A DNA stretch of 64,000 nucleotides from Cinclus cinclus (GCF_963662255.1 NC_085046.1:100085324-100149323), one strand, 5' to 3'. Positions 13,601-25,970 are shown, numbered from the stretch's first letter. Numbers and translations are program-made. Notes: generated by a model not told the origin, from the letters alone.

Positions 13601-13689
13601 ATTTAGGAGCTACTTATTTCATTCACCATTTTTAAAATATTTGTTTTGGGTCTAGCCTGTGGCTTGGCAGTTGCATGTGGCATGCTTCA
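10646..13689. other. Gene-free DNA
   Basis: No gene is recognised. There is a pure A run near 12427-12443. Open frames of 112-119 codons occur at 10819-11175 (minus), 11027-11365 (minus) and 12548-12907 (plus). None shows a domain, codon regularity or paired splice sites, so I treat them as chance. Confidence 0.55.
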
Positions 13690-13785
13690 GTGTGAGGAAA
13701 TTGAATCTCAGAAAGGCTAAAATTTACTGGATCCCCAGAATTCAGTTTGAGAACTGAACTTGGGTTCTAATTTAGGATGCCCATC
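13690..13785 (+). mobile_element. Possible MIR-like SINE remnant
   Basis: The plus strand carries GAGGAAATTGAATCTCAGAAAGG followed by a spacer and TTGGGTTCTAATTTAGGATG. These match, in order, the GAGGAAACTGAGGCTCAGAGAGG core and the GAACCCAGGTCT-like block of the amniote MIR family. The tRNA-like head is not visible. The match is old and short and could be coincidental. Confidence 0.42.
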
Positions 13786-15950
13786 TTGCTCCTTTCTTGG
13801 ATTGCAGAATTCATACAAGCCTGGGGTTTGGGAAGAGTCCTGGAGAGTGGCTTCTCTTAGGGAAGCCACCTTCCTCCTCTGAAGCAAGAAATGCACTTCC
13901 AGAGTGTGTTAATCCTCATCTGTGAACTGATGTGCTTGACAGCGCATTGAATGTGCTTCTGAATTTGCGCTTGGGTAACTTGGACTGAATATGCAAAGGA
14001 AGGGGGAGGGAGAAGAGAGGTGGAAAACTGCCTTCTGGGTAATTCAGAAACAACCAAACCTCCCTACATCAACCAACCCACCTTCTTTATTATGAGCAGC
14101 TGCTCTATTAGGAACAGTGATGTGTAAGAGGGACACTAAGGTTAAATACAAAGGCTATTTTACTAAGCTATTAGAGGACACACTGCAATTATCACAAAAT
14201 GACAAGATATTTAATGGATGGATTTGAGCACAGTAAAACAGTAAAACTAAACCTTTTTCTTCATATATACTTAATGCTGAAAACAGTGATATGTATGACA
14301 TTAAAAATTATTTTAACATGCAGCATACAAAATAGCTTAATTAATATTACTACTAAGTATTGAAATTTTAGCACAGTTCTAACTGGCATAAGTTCTGTTC
14401 TTCTGCTAATGACTTTCTTTTTGATCTTTTCCTGTTCTAACTTTTTGGAAGTCAGCTCAATATATTTGGTTATATGCCCTTCATGAGGCTTTGCTGAGCA
14501 GTTGGAATAAGGTGGAGTTAGGGTGCTTTGAATCAGTCATATCAACCCCAGCCACATTTAGCTGCACAGTGAAGATATGTCAGCGATCACGGGTGGGTAG
14601 GACAGTGGTGTCCATCTGTCCTGACAGAAGCTGAAATAGCCCAGAAAATAGAAGCAATTTACAGTTTCAAGATGATGTAATGTTTTTTGTATTTTGTACA
14701 ATGTACAATGTGCAATTTTGTACAATGCTATTGTAATGTTTAGCACATGTTCTGTGATCGCCCTCATTCACTTCAGAGTGTATCACTGGCTAGGAAGGAA
14801 GCATATGCTTGTTTTCATTAGGCTTTGAAATGGCTTATTCCCAGGGTGCTGTCAGGTTTTAATACAATGAAAAAGTAGTAGTCAGCTCTCCTGGGACACA
14901 GTGATCTCTTAGGTGAAAACAGGACATCTGGAAGGGGAACATCTGAACAAGGAGCAGGTGCTGTTCAGCTGATGCAGCAGGATTTTGCTGGTCAATAGAA
15001 GCCCTGACACACTTCCCTCCTGGGCTGTTGGGTTATGGCCTTGCTGGCAGATGCCACCAGATAACATCACTCTTGGCTCTAGCTGGAGATGAGAGTAAGA
15101 AATCTGTCTGACAAAACCCATGTAGAATTGGGTGTGTGAGGAACCAGGCTACATTAACAACAATCCTAAAGAAATCCAACCCAAACCAAAAACCTTCAGC
15201 AGAGAAAGCATGATTATCACTTCCTTAAATTCATAGTCTGTGAATGTATAGTATGGAATTAATTGCTTGATATTTTCCACCAAGGACACTTTCATGTACT
15301 CCTGGAATTATGATTTTTATGAAAAAATCCCACTCTTTAATAGCTGTGGTTTTCTAAAGAGAGTCATATTGAAAATTGAATTGACAGATCTTGATTCTCT
15401 TCCTGAAGTCATCACCCATGTTCTAGAGGGAATTTCTACAGTTTGGCTAAATATTAGACATTAAATATTTAATATAGAAGAGAAGCAATTCAAAAATACT
15501 TGGAAACAGTCTTGTACCTTATAGCAATTATGATGTCCCTGAGCTACCCTTAAACAAAGAGCTTTGTTCTTTTAAAGCAATTACCAGAAATTTAAAAAAA
15601 AAACAAAACCAAGAGAAAAAACAATGCAAAGCAAGAGCAAAGCTAATGCCAGTAAAATTTAAAAGGGCACACTTTTCTCCAGAAAGTTTCTGGTTTAAGC
15701 ATCATATGAGTATCTGGTTATCTTACATGTAAGATACATTACAAAAGGAATGGCAAGCTTTGAAGCAGTTTTCTTGAACTTCTAAAAAATATTTTTCTCA
15801 CACATATGAAATAACACAGGAAAAATAAAACTATACATGAGACATTATGGATTTTTTTTTTTGTGTGTAAATACACCTAAGGTAAAAATCACTGACACAT
15901 TTTGGTGCAGAAGAAAAGGAGTGTGTCACTGGAGAGAAACAAAGTGAGTG
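13786..15950. other. Gene-free DNA
   Basis: No gene is recognised. Around 14690-14725 the motif TTGTACAATG recurs two to three times with small changes, a local duplication of no obvious function. Confidence 0.55.
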
Positions 15951-16006
15951 ATTAAATAGTTAAAGCTAAGTGGTCATTAAATAGTTAAAGCTAAGTGGTC
16001 ATTAAA
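15951..16006. repeat. 25-bp perfect tandem duplication
   Basis: The unit ATTAAATAGTTAAAGCTAAGTGGTC occupies 15951-15975 and again 15976-16000 without a mismatch. It is followed by six bases of a third unit (ATTAAA). Identical copies imply a recent duplication, so copy number may vary between individuals. Confidence 0.97.
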
Positions 16007-19000
16007 GCTTTTGTCTGAACAGCCATCATATGAGGTTTTTCATTTGGTCAGGAAAGGCAGCTGAAGAAGGGGTCTGGGAGTCAAGTACTGTTAAATCTCT
16101 ACTTGAATTTGTGGATGTAAATATTTGCAAGATCAAGACCTTAATGGTTTCTGTATAAAACAGATTGCTATTTTGCTTATATTATGTATCTGATCATTGA
16201 AGTTCCAAAAGGAAATTAAAATTATTCCATTTGACTTGTTGTTAGATTCAGATATATGCATATATATATTTATTCAAACTTTAATGCTTCTGAAATTATA
16301 TTCTAGCAATAATTTATATTCAATCAAAATTATGTGTAATTAGGGAGCAAAAATATGAACTCTACTTTTTTCAGGTATGGTTAGGTTATTATTCAGGTTT
16401 ACCAAATAATCTTATTCAGTATATTTCCATGGTATAAAAGTTACCTGTTTTTGATTGTTTTGGTTCAGGCTTGTCTGTGTAATCAAATGAAGTTAATTAT
16501 GTAGAAACATTAACTTTTTCAGTGTTGATAGTACAATTCTGAATTCCCATCTCACATGCCAACATTATCACTATATTATTATAATTTCCTCATGTTTTCT
16601 AATCTGCTTAGCACTCTCTTTCATATATTTGAACATGAGGTAGATATCCAATTATACAGCTGTACAATTAAAGTTAGATGTCAGGCATGCTGATAAGGGG
16701 TATGCAGAATCATATAAAGAGTAGAAGAAAAAGATACAGACTGGAGTGTGTAAAAGCCAGTCATAAAATGAAGTGTGACCACACAGTTGAAAGGGGAACC
16801 TGTCTTCTCCTTCACCATTATAATCCCTTGGTCTGGATTTTTTAGAATGGCTCAGTGGACTACATCAAAACTGATTTTGCTTCTTTGAGTGCAGGGAAGA
16901 AAATCTGACTAAAGCAATGACCTTTACCTACAGCATAGACACGACTACTCTCTGGTGCTTTATGGGGATTCAGTAAAGGGAAACTATTGATATGACATTT
17001 ACAGACAGAACTCTCTGTAAGACTTTAACACTGCTAGTTTACCTCTAAGTGGCTACCAAAGTATGATCTGCTTAAAACTGCTTCCAGGAGGACAGCAGCG
17101 TTATTATTGAGCACACTGCCCTTCATCAGGACCAAGGGCTCATTTTACCATTGCAAAATAAGCTGAAGATGGATAGAACTTCAAAAATAAGAGCTATTTC
17201 TGAGCTCCCTCATTAGAGGAGTCCTATGAAATATTACACTATTCATTCTCCAAAAGGTGTGGTATCTTTATTGGAAAAGCTGAGCTGCAGCACAATTACT
17301 CTAGCACTGTATAAATGTGGGACTCCACAAGTTGTGTATGAAACCAAAAGGGAGAGAGCTTACCCAAATTAAGAACATAGCAGCAACTCAAGAGTTTTCC
17401 AAAAAGCATTTCAGGGATGTTCACAGAGAACTTTTCCCAGAAATGCTGGCGCTTATAACACTGCTGTGAAGGAGCAATAGTAACTTCCAATAGCATGTTG
17501 CTGGCACAACTTCAATATATTCTGATTTTGTAATGATATCCACAGTATATTACATCTTCATTTTGAAAACCCATTATGTCCACTGGAACAGAGAGTCAGG
17601 ACAAGTGAAAAATAAGATATTAGTGCCTGTATTATACCATATATTAGTATATGTAATCAGATAATTAGTATATATATAATTAGATACTAGTGCCATTATA
17701 CCTGTAAGTATACTTTGAAACAAAGTACTTGAAAACTTTCTCCACTTTCTTACAATAAAAATGTCAACATTTCTACTTTAAACTTGCCAGAAAAAATGGG
17801 GGAGAGCAAGCCCTCTCATCAGTATCAAAATCTGGCCACAGGTTTGTGGCCACATTTGCAATATATCTCAGTGCTCATGGCAAGAAATGTGGTACCAAGG
17901 CACTGAACTATCAAAGCCAAAGCTAAGTTTCTCAGGTAGAAGAGAATGGATTTGCTTGTTCCCCACTCTGTCCCTGAAGAGTGGAAGTTATGGATGAGAG
18001 AGAAGTTGGGAGGGGATACAGCTGGGACAGCTGATCCAAGCTGACTGAGAGGTTATTTCATGCTAACACCACACTGAGCAATAAAACTCAGGGCTTTGGG
18101 GGAAGTAGCCATTGCTTTGAGGCTAGCTGAGCATTTGTCTGCTTGTGGGAGCTGATGAGTGCCTTTGCGTTGTCTTCCCCCCTTTTTATCTTTCTTCACT
18201 TGTTGAACTGTCTTTACCTTGTCCCATTAGTTTCTTTGCATTTGCTATTGCTTTTGGCAGGCTGGGTGACTGAATATTGCCTCAAAAGCAGGAGGAGTTC
18301 TTCCTGGAGACAACAGTAGCTCTCATATTTTTGTCATTATGTAAAGGATGAAATTTGTCAGCAACATCATGTACCCTGACCTGTCAGTAGCTGAAGTGAA
18401 TAAGACCTTCCAGGTGGCTGGCTCAGTGGCTGTATATCTTCCTTCAGAAATGTTTTAATATATGTTTTCCCTACTACCTTGATAGACCTGTCTTGTAAAT
18501 TCAAGCTAGTTCAACTGTACTCAAGGCACATTCCATTTATACAGGCTTTGGAAATGTCTTTGCAACTGGAATATCAGTGCAGGTTCTCAGGATGGATTAC
18601 TGTATGCCTATCATGATTTTGGTGGTCTCACTTCCACAAAGGCCAAAAGTGGGTGCAGTACAGTGCTTTGTTTTGACACCTGTAAAATGCCAGCATATGC
18701 CAGCAATGCCCAGCTCTGTACTTGCTTCATGTCCTGTTTGCAGAGGACAACCAGCTGTATTAAAAGCCTATCTCAGTATCAGCCAGGGAAGGCAATGTTA
18801 TGCAAATTTCTATAAAGATCATATGCAATGTTCTAGGATTCTGTTCTACTGGCTTATTTTTTAAGCAAAGCAAATTAAGTCCAAGTTTTTTTATGCCAAT
18901 TTACTGGACATGACATGACAATTTTGTTAGTATTTTATGGTTAAATTCTTAGCATGAGGTTTGATTTCATTGCAACTTTAACATCACATTGAATGACGGT

Positions 19001-21289
19001 TCTGTCTTTTTTTTTTTTGATCATTGAGCCTGGGGCTTCTGGTACTGTTCTACTGCAAACCACAGAGGCAAACCTAATTACACCACTGTTTTTCAGTAAA
19101 AAATATTTTTAACAGAGTCATTAAAAAAACTACTTTTATGGAAAAAGCCATCAAGTAGTTTATATGTTGTGAAGAAATTGAAGTATTTCATAGTGTCTGC
19201 ATGTTCCATATGTAACTATCTGGCTCTTCAAAAGAAAACACACAGACACCAAAGTTTTTATGTTCAAATTACTATGCCTTGTGACTACTAGAAATAATAT
19301 GTTTACTAATAACTTTTTCACTATCACATTTTGACTCACCCATGGTGAGCTCTGAGACTTTCACTATATCTGATTTTAAGATAAAACCCCTTATTTATAT
19401 TTTATTTTGTCATCAGATCCTGATTCTGGAAAGCACATTAACTTCTATTCCGCTCCATGCCTCTCATTAGACGACTTATTCTTTATCTGTTAGCCACAGG
19501 CTTTTTGTAGATTATTTTACCAATACAAGAGTTTTCCAGATACTCTGTAACAGCCTTGTTTCTGGCATTAAGGACATAATCCTTGAAAAAATTACTCTGC
19601 TATGGAACTGAATGAATGGATTTTGCCTTAATAATAATAATAATAAAGTAATAATTTGTTGTCCAATTTTTGAGGAATTCTGGAAACATAAGTATTATTT
19701 TATGTTTGAAAAGTGCAAATGTAATTCAACTTGCCAGCAGTGTGTGCAGGATGTCCAAGTCCTTCATTCATCCCTGGATATGATATGTTACAGTAGGAAA
19801 ATTACAACATCCAAACCAGAAGTGAACTTGGGTTTCAGCCTCAAATTCTAATTTGCCAATTTTGAGTGTGACTTTGGATGGAAAGCTGTGTGCTGACTGA
19901 CAGAACCTCATCCTCTGTGAGGATTGGGTGGCTGATGTGCAGCTAGGCCTCTTGCTATCACACCCTGTTGCTTCCAGTCATGACTAGCCTTGAGCCATGC
20001 ATCCAACATTCCTCGCTGTAAATGGCTAGAAAAAAAATTTCCTGTAGTGCTTTCTCTTTGCACACTTTCTGTATCAATTTTTCAATCCTGTCCTGAAACA
20101 AATCTTATCCTTTGGAATGTCCTTCAATGAGATTTTTGTTGCCCCGTATATGTGAAGATTATCAGACAATGAAATGCCTTGTCTTCTTCTGTGTGATATC
20201 CAGGCGTGGTCAATCAGTGTTTGGCTAAGAACTGTTCCAACTAGTTCATGTTCCATCATTAAGTCTGAAACTTTTGCTCTTCAAATTTAATGTTCCACAA
20301 TTTAACATAAAAGCATTTTATTAACATAGTCTTTATGAGGTCTGCCTCTGAAATGGCTGCTTTCTGTGGGAAAAGCTGAGTTGCTCAACATGTTGTCCCC
20401 ATCTTTTCAGCTGCATGACTGAAATTGATTTTTCTACTTATGTAGAGCCCTAGAAACAAGACATGTTATTCTGGTAACAATCAGTTTCTTCCTTTGCCTG
20501 TCACACTGTACTTTGTGCCAAAGGCCTGTTTCTGCATTCTGCGTAGTTTGAAAACTTAAATAGAGATACTTTTACTAAAAAATAGAGGTCATGATAGTCA
20601 AAATAGTGCAAGGAAAATGGGAAGATAATGATAGTGAATGTCTGTTCATATAAAACATATGCCAACAATGTAAACATCTTCCAAATTCGTACAAAAAATT
20701 ATTATTATTATTTTAACCTTAGCATTTGAGTCCTCTAATTTTAGCAAAATTAATGCTCACTTGTCCTTTGAAAGAACTTTCATTTACATCCTTTATAGCC
20801 ATTCATTATTTAATATCTGAAACCAAGCTAACCTTTGCAAATGTGCTAAAATATGGAACTCAAACAGGTAAAGTTTCAAGAACTTGGTAATGAGGACAAT
20901 GGTGGGAGTTAGAATGGAGACATTAGTTCTCCTGGAAACCAATGGTATAACAAGAAATGCCAATGAAGACAATTGAGTTATGGGACACGGAGTTTGGAAG
21001 GACATTTATTCCCTTATCAGACTGAGACAGTTTAGACTGTTGTGCAAGTACGCACTGGTGAGGAGAACTTGGAAGTCTGTTCACACTGTCATATTTTATA
21101 TCCGCTAGTATGTTGGGACATCTCTTAGCCTCAGTTTAATGAAATAGTTTTCCTATAATAATTGTGCTTCATGACCATACCATCCATTTCATCCTTAACA
21201 GCTCTGGAAAATTTGAAGGATTCAGCATGTTCACTGATCATGGGATGGAAGCATTTCCTGGGACAGCAGAAAATTTACAGAAGTATTTA
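16007..21289. other. Gene-free AT-rich DNA
   Basis: No gene or named repeat is recognised over about 5.3 kb. Simple features are a TA-rich quasi-palindrome near 17630-17690, a T run near 19008 and a short (AAT)n near 19630. A 61-codon minus-strand frame at 20074-20259 has a mixed, protein-like composition but lacks a donor site at a useful place. The stretch at 18577-18864 is open for 95 codons on the plus strand without a recognisable motif. Confidence 0.55.
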
Positions 21290-21700
21290 ATATAATCCTT
21301 AGCTATCTATTTTCAAGGCTGAAGAGACCTCATCTTATTTTGCTTAAAACTTGTCCAAATCTTAAATTCTTCACCAAACTTTCTATTTCTACTATCCATT
21401 ATGTGCTTCCTTATAGCAACTGTGACAGATATTTAAGAAATGCCTACACTAGTTGTAATACTAATTTTAAACCCATCATCTTTATTTAGAATCACTTCTT
21501 TAATGTGCAATACATTGCATTTATCAACACTGAATTCCACCTGCCTTTTTATTTCTCAACTACTCAGTACAGCCCTGCTACTCCTCACAGTCAGTTTTTG
21601 ACTATCCTGAATATGTTTTTAGCAATCAACAGGAAACCACGACTTTTCTATTCATCTTGTTCAGGACATTCAGCAAAACTGAACCCTCAATATGGGAAAA
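21290..21700 (-). mobile_element. Ancient CR1-family LINE remnant
   Basis: The plus strand reads as the antisense of an old CR1 type shared by birds and turtles. The order is an AGGCTGAAGAGACCTCATCTT block near 21318, ACCCATCAT near 21472, TGCATTTATCAACACTGAATTCC near 21516-21538, the CACCTGCC block, and the CTCACAGTCAGTTTTTGACT block near 21585. Spacing follows the family but substitutions and indels are heavy, so the copy is older than the other CR1 fragments here. The reading frame is destroyed. Both borders are approximate. Confidence 0.72.
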
Positions 21701-21918
21701 TGCATTTGGTAATTGAACACCAAACTATTTTTGTCAAGAGCATTTATTGTTGAATCTACAACTTATTGGAAGTCAGCCGTTTTTGGAATACAGAGGTACA
21801 GTAAGCATCACAGGATATACACAGATCCTTTCCCTTCCTGGATCTTTTGGACTATGGGAGAAGAACTGGAACAGGGTATGTCTGCTGATCGGGAAATGCA
21901 CTAAGATTTCTCTTACAG

Positions 21919-21992
21919 ACTTAGATTCTAATTTCATTTCTAATTTGGAATGGCTCCCAGTACTCTCCAAGGCCTGTCTAAATGACTACAAG
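21919..21992 (+). other. Candidate 74-nt exon, unknown product
   Basis: A 3' splice-site-like sequence, GATTTCTCTTACAG, ends at 21918. A strong donor, CAAG followed by GTAAGTCT, begins at 21993. The 74 nt between are open in the frame whose last residues are SKACLNDYK, and that frame stays open upstream past 21750. I do not recognise the peptide. No partner exon on the plus strand was found nearby. A chance pair of splice-like signals is quite possible in 64 kb of AT-rich DNA. Confidence 0.22.
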
Positions 21993-23379
21993 GTAAGTCT
22001 TTAAAATAATAAACCAAATTAGGGATTTAATAGTCTAAGATGTTAACTTTGAAATTACAGCCGTGATTTCTCCTTGTAGCCATTGCATGGGATTTTGTCT
22101 GTATCATAGTGAGAAGGAAATTGCTAAGGTAACTCACTGCATTCCTGGAAGCATTAATGAGTACTTAGCCAATTTTGCCTTCAAATTGTGGAAAAATAAC
22201 AGTCTTTGATGTAGCTCCTCAACCAGATAATAATGACATATTTGTGGCTGGAATAGTCTGAATATGTGTCATATCTGAGGAAGGCCACAGAGATTTTAGT
22301 TCTTAGTGGGATGTTTTCTTTCTGCAGCATTCTGAGCAAGTGTGGGGTTTTATTCTCTTGTAGGCAAGTCTCTTCTATCCCTAAGGGATAATTTGCATGC
22401 TAAGGATCCCCAAGTCTGGTTGTGCATTCAGGCAAATTTGCATAATCATATATGCTGTAGGTAAATATGTCCTCCTGCTCTGAATCTGTTCCACAGAAAG
22501 TGAGGATCAGTGACACCTCAAAGATCAGAAGTCCCAAGTTCCCAGCTCTCAGCCATGTTATGTCATCAAATTGTACAGGAAGACAAGGAACTCAGGGTTT
22601 TGTATCTGACACAGTACTGAATTTGTAAGAGAGAAGGATGTTTAAATTTGTGTTCTTGTAGGATAAGTGTGCAGAGGCAAACAGCAGCTCTGGCCCCTTT
22701 ACCATGTTAGGGCTTGCCCTTTGGAGTGATTGCAGAGAAAGCAGCTGGGTTGCTCATGAATGAAGTTGGACTAGAAGGTGGGTTTTAGGAGTGAATATAA
22801 CATGTTCCAGTGATTAATGATTGCTAAGTCGTTTAGAGCTAGTCTGATGTAAAATGCCTGAAATACATATGGAGCAGATCTTGGCTCTGCACCAGCTATT
22901 TCACCTCACAGATCACCTCTCTTATGCTGTACTGCTTGTTTATATAGACATACTCCTACTGCTCAAGGTTTAAAGGAGCTGTTATGAAACTGATCTATTG
23001 TGCTAATCCCTTACTGGGTTTTGGGATAATTGTGAAGAGAACAGATGGAAGTCAGGTCTGACTTTAACACAACTGAATCACTGTGCTTTCTCAACAAAAG
23101 GGACTCCTATGTACTTACTAGGAATGTGCACTAAACCTCCTCTTTAGAGTAGGCAAGCATGCTGTAGCTACTATTTAAAATGTCAATGAGCTAAGTTTGA
23201 AATATAATGGAAGGTTAGTGAAAATCACACCTCTGTTCAGTAAACTCTGCATTGTATCTCTTTCCTCTTTTTTCATTCCTTTTACTATTATTTACCTTCT
23301 GAAATACGTTCAAAATGTATTTTCCAGTTTAGTCTGGAAGGATTGTGCAATGTAAGTTTGGTAGTTGGCTCAGGCATGT
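21993..23379. other. Gene-free DNA
   Basis: No gene or repeat is recognised between the candidate exon and the MIR remnant. Confidence 0.55.
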
Positions 23380-23505
23380 ATTTCCTCTGTGGTTTGGTCA
23401 TTCATCTGTGAAATGAGTATATTACTTTATAAAGGTGTCATGAAGATAAATTTAGTTAATTTATTGTGAAGCTCTCAGATGTAGAGCTCCTGGCTAAATT
23501 GTTCC
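23380..23505 (-). mobile_element. MIR-like SINE remnant
   Basis: The plus strand has CATCTGTGAAATGAGTATATTA, then a GGTGTCATGAAGATAAATTTAG block, then GTGAAGCTCTCAGATG. These follow, in order and spacing, the reverse complement of MIR as it appears in reptiles and birds: CATCTGTAAAATGGGGATAATA, then GTTGTGAGGATTAAATTAATTAA, then GTAAAGCGCTTTGAGATC. MIR is a tRNA-derived SINE that depended on L2-type LINEs and is long inactive. The A and B boxes are not recognisable. Confidence 0.68.
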
Positions 23506-24099
23506 ACTCATCTTCTGGCTGTCTAGATTTGCTTTTCCTATCCATTTTCCCCTATGTGAATATTAAATAGGTGCCTTTTCTGTTTCTCACAGTGTAGCAT
23601 ACCCCCAATTCAAATAGTGCAAAACATTATTTGTTCATCTTGTTCATTCATCAGATGGCCTTGTCTATCTTGTCCTGTTTCGTTCTATGTGGACATTGTT
23701 TTAGTAGGTTTCTGTTGTCTCTGCTGTCTGCTTGAATTTCTTTTGTGAAATGACATATCTGACACATCTGACACACTGTCCTTGACTGATCAATGAATCT
23801 GAGGACTAGACATCATCATATAATGTGTTTAGAACTGGATATTAAAGCTGAGGTCCTGTCTGCATCCAAGATTTTTTTTAATGAATGCTTCATGGCCTCT
23901 AAAATACACAGGTACTGACTTTTCTCTAGTCTCACTTTTTACTGGGCTCATTGATCTGTTTAGAGTCTATTTTGCAGACAGCTGAATTGGCAAAAGTGGA
24001 AGTGCAGCAAACTGAATATATCTGGAGCTAGTTTTGCCCCCAGAGAAATAACAAAATGCTATTGTGTCTCCTGTCAGTTTGGCAGCTTTAAATCTTCAT

Positions 24100-24231
24100 T
24101 CAGACTATTTTAGGGCTGACACCAGTACGTTTGCTAGCTTGTCTGCCTTCAACAGGATGAAAGAAACTGCAGATTCTCTTTGTGGAAATCAAAAGCAAGA
24201 GAACAACATAAAGTCTTTCTGTAGTAAGATT
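24100..24231 (-). other. Candidate terminal exon, 43 codons plus stop
   Basis: On the minus strand a strong polypyrimidine-rich acceptor (TATTTTCTGTTGCACAG) ends at 24232. The sequence after it is open in phase 0, starting NLTTERLYVVLLLL and ending TGVSPKIV before a TGA at 24102-24100. It contains a short hydrophobic stretch followed by a basic region. The product is not recognised. It is listed because it lies downstream, in the same direction, of four other splice-bounded blocks. No polyadenylation signal lies close behind it; the nearest AATAAA I saw on this strand is near 23455. Confidence 0.2.
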
Positions 24232-24304
24232 CTGTGCAACAGAAAATAGGAAATCAACAAGAGAAGAACAAGGTGGAGAGTAAAGGATTCCCAAACAGAT
24301 AACT

Positions 24305-24400
24305 TAGCACATTTATTGGGGCACCTACCCTGGTGTGCCAGGACACTGTGTCAAAAGAGGTCTGTGGAGACTGAGGATAGAATAAAAACAAGTTCTTTCC
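24305..24400 (+). mobile_element. MIR-like SINE remnant, 5' half
   Basis: The plus strand GCACATTTATTGGGGCACCTACC, then GTGTGCCAGGACACTGTG, matches the MIR block CATTTATTGAGCGCCTACTATGTGCCAGGCACTGTGC with a few indels. The following GGAGACTGAGG fits the region further along. Only about 95 bases are recognisable and the 3' border is uncertain. Confidence 0.55.
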
Positions 24401-24610
24401 TCTTGTATGAGGAGCAGAAATAAAAGCAGTACTTCCTGTATTTAATGTTTAAGACCCCTTGCAATGTTTACCATGTAACTTAATTTTACTTTTCACACCT
24501 ATTTTTAAACACCTATTAAGTCCCACTTAGTCCCTTGGCCTTAACAAGGTATATAGCAAATAAGCAAGACTAATAGGATGCAAAAACTTTATCAAAATTT
24601 TCTCACTTAC

Positions 24611-24716
24611 ACAGCCATCATTTTCATTTGTGTGACCATACAGAAACCTCTTGCACTTGTGTACCTCTCTCTTCCACATTTTAAGAGGTTCAGAAAATAC
24701 TTGGTGGCGACTGGGA
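24611..24716 (-). other. Candidate 106-nt exon, unknown product
   Basis: On the minus strand the acceptor GATTTTTCCACAG precedes 24716 and the donor TGT followed by GTAAGTGAG begins at 24610. The 106 nt between are open in two of the three frames. One frame ends in phase 0 with the residues HTNENDGC, compatible with joining the candidate block at 24231. Its entry phase does not match the phase-0 exit of the block at 25674, so an exon would be missing between them. The peptide is not recognised. Confidence 0.2.
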
Positions 24717-25673
24717 CTGTGGAAAAATCACAGTGTGAATTAAAAGTCTCTAAATGGGTTGGAACTGAGACAATGAGATGATAAATCTCAATTTTGATGT
24801 CCAGCTATGCAGAGCACATGACTTTTGTTGCATGAATGAACTAGTAAAGAACACCAATGGCATCATACAAAAAGGATTATATTGAAAATATATTTACATT
24901 CTGTAATCTGATACACAAAAACAAAACAAACAAAATGCTAATTGCAAAGTACTATTCAAAAAACTAATTGTTTTGTTTTGTTTTGTTGTTGTTGGCATTT
25001 TATCTTATTTCAGTTAATTGTGCTGTAACAACAATAAGCTTTACTTTCAGAAGAGTAGTAGACAGGGGGTCTGAAATAGATTATCCTTTGTCTAGTAGAA
25101 TTGAAGCTTATTACAACTCTCATGTAATAGTACTGATTGAGAAAATGGCCATGGTAAGAGAACTCATCTGTAATAACTGATTTTGTGTATTCTAAATTGG
25201 CTTGTACTTTTCTAGTACTAAATAAGAAATTTCAAATAGATTTTTATTTTTTAACTATATGAATGCATAAAAATACTGTTAGGCTAGCCAGGAAGAAATT
25301 ATATTCTCAGAGGATGCTTGCTTTCTTTATATAGGATAAATTTTTCTATAACCTATCCTCTAGAGTGTGAAATATGACCAGTTTGCCTAAAGAGAAGGAA
25401 AGGTAGAAATAAAAGAATGGAATAAAGCAAATAATATTGTGCATTGATTACCTTGTGCTTACTTCTGTTTTCAGCCATGCTCAGACTGTAAAAGTCATAA
25501 ACAGATACTTGAAAAATCCCACTGTTACATATGAAAACAAAACAAAGAGCTCTTTCCCTTAGAGTGTTTTCAAATAAAGTTTAAAAGCAATAGGGCTTTT
25601 CTGTATTGACATTATGAGTTTTGTTTTCAAAGCTGAGTCCCAAAAGAATTGTGAACCTCTCATGGTAGCTTAC

Positions 25674-25970
25674 CTTCCATAAAGCTTTAAATGTTTTTTT
25701 CTCAGGCATATACTTTCTACTGGCAACTTCTTGTGGTTTAGCAGAGGCACAGTCAAGCATCTGTGAAGCTTTTTGGTTTTTCTTAGCTGAGCTTTTAAAG
25801 ACATAAAGAATTAACACTGTTCCACTGCTCATATATCTGCTTTCTGGAAGAACCATGCCTCCAAAATGTCTACTGTTATCTCCTTCATCCCATTGTTTCC
25901 TAAGAGAAAGATGATATCCATCATGAATAAATTTCAGTGGTAGTAAAGGATACCTCAGACCAAAAAGATT
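25674..25970 (-). other. Candidate 297-nt coding exon, unknown product
   Basis: This is the strongest coding candidate in the window. The minus-strand frame is open for 154 codons (26045 down to 25581) in AT-rich DNA. Inside it an acceptor, ATTGTTTTGGTACAG, ends just before 25970 and a donor, GGAAG followed by GTAAGC, starts just after 25674. The block is exactly 99 codons, phase 0 at both ends, starting NLFGLRYPLL and ending KKTFKALWK. Its composition is mixed and protein-like, with a hydrophobic stretch TVLILYVFK and a lysine-rich C-terminal half. An alternative acceptor, CTTTGCTGTAG, would extend it to 26016. I do not recognise a family. It could be an exon of a poorly known gene, a pseudogene piece, or a chance open stretch. 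Confidence 0.4.

Noticed and set aside
20074..20259. 61-codon minus-strand frame with a protein-like peptide
   Set aside because: An acceptor-like AGTTCTTAG is present, but there is no GT donor at the end of the open part and no neighbouring exon.
25463..25485. 23-nt block between TTTTACAG and GTAAGC on the minus strand, a possible bridge exon
   Set aside because: Joined in phase 0 to the 297-nt block it hits a TGA after four codons, so it cannot carry the frame on to 24716.
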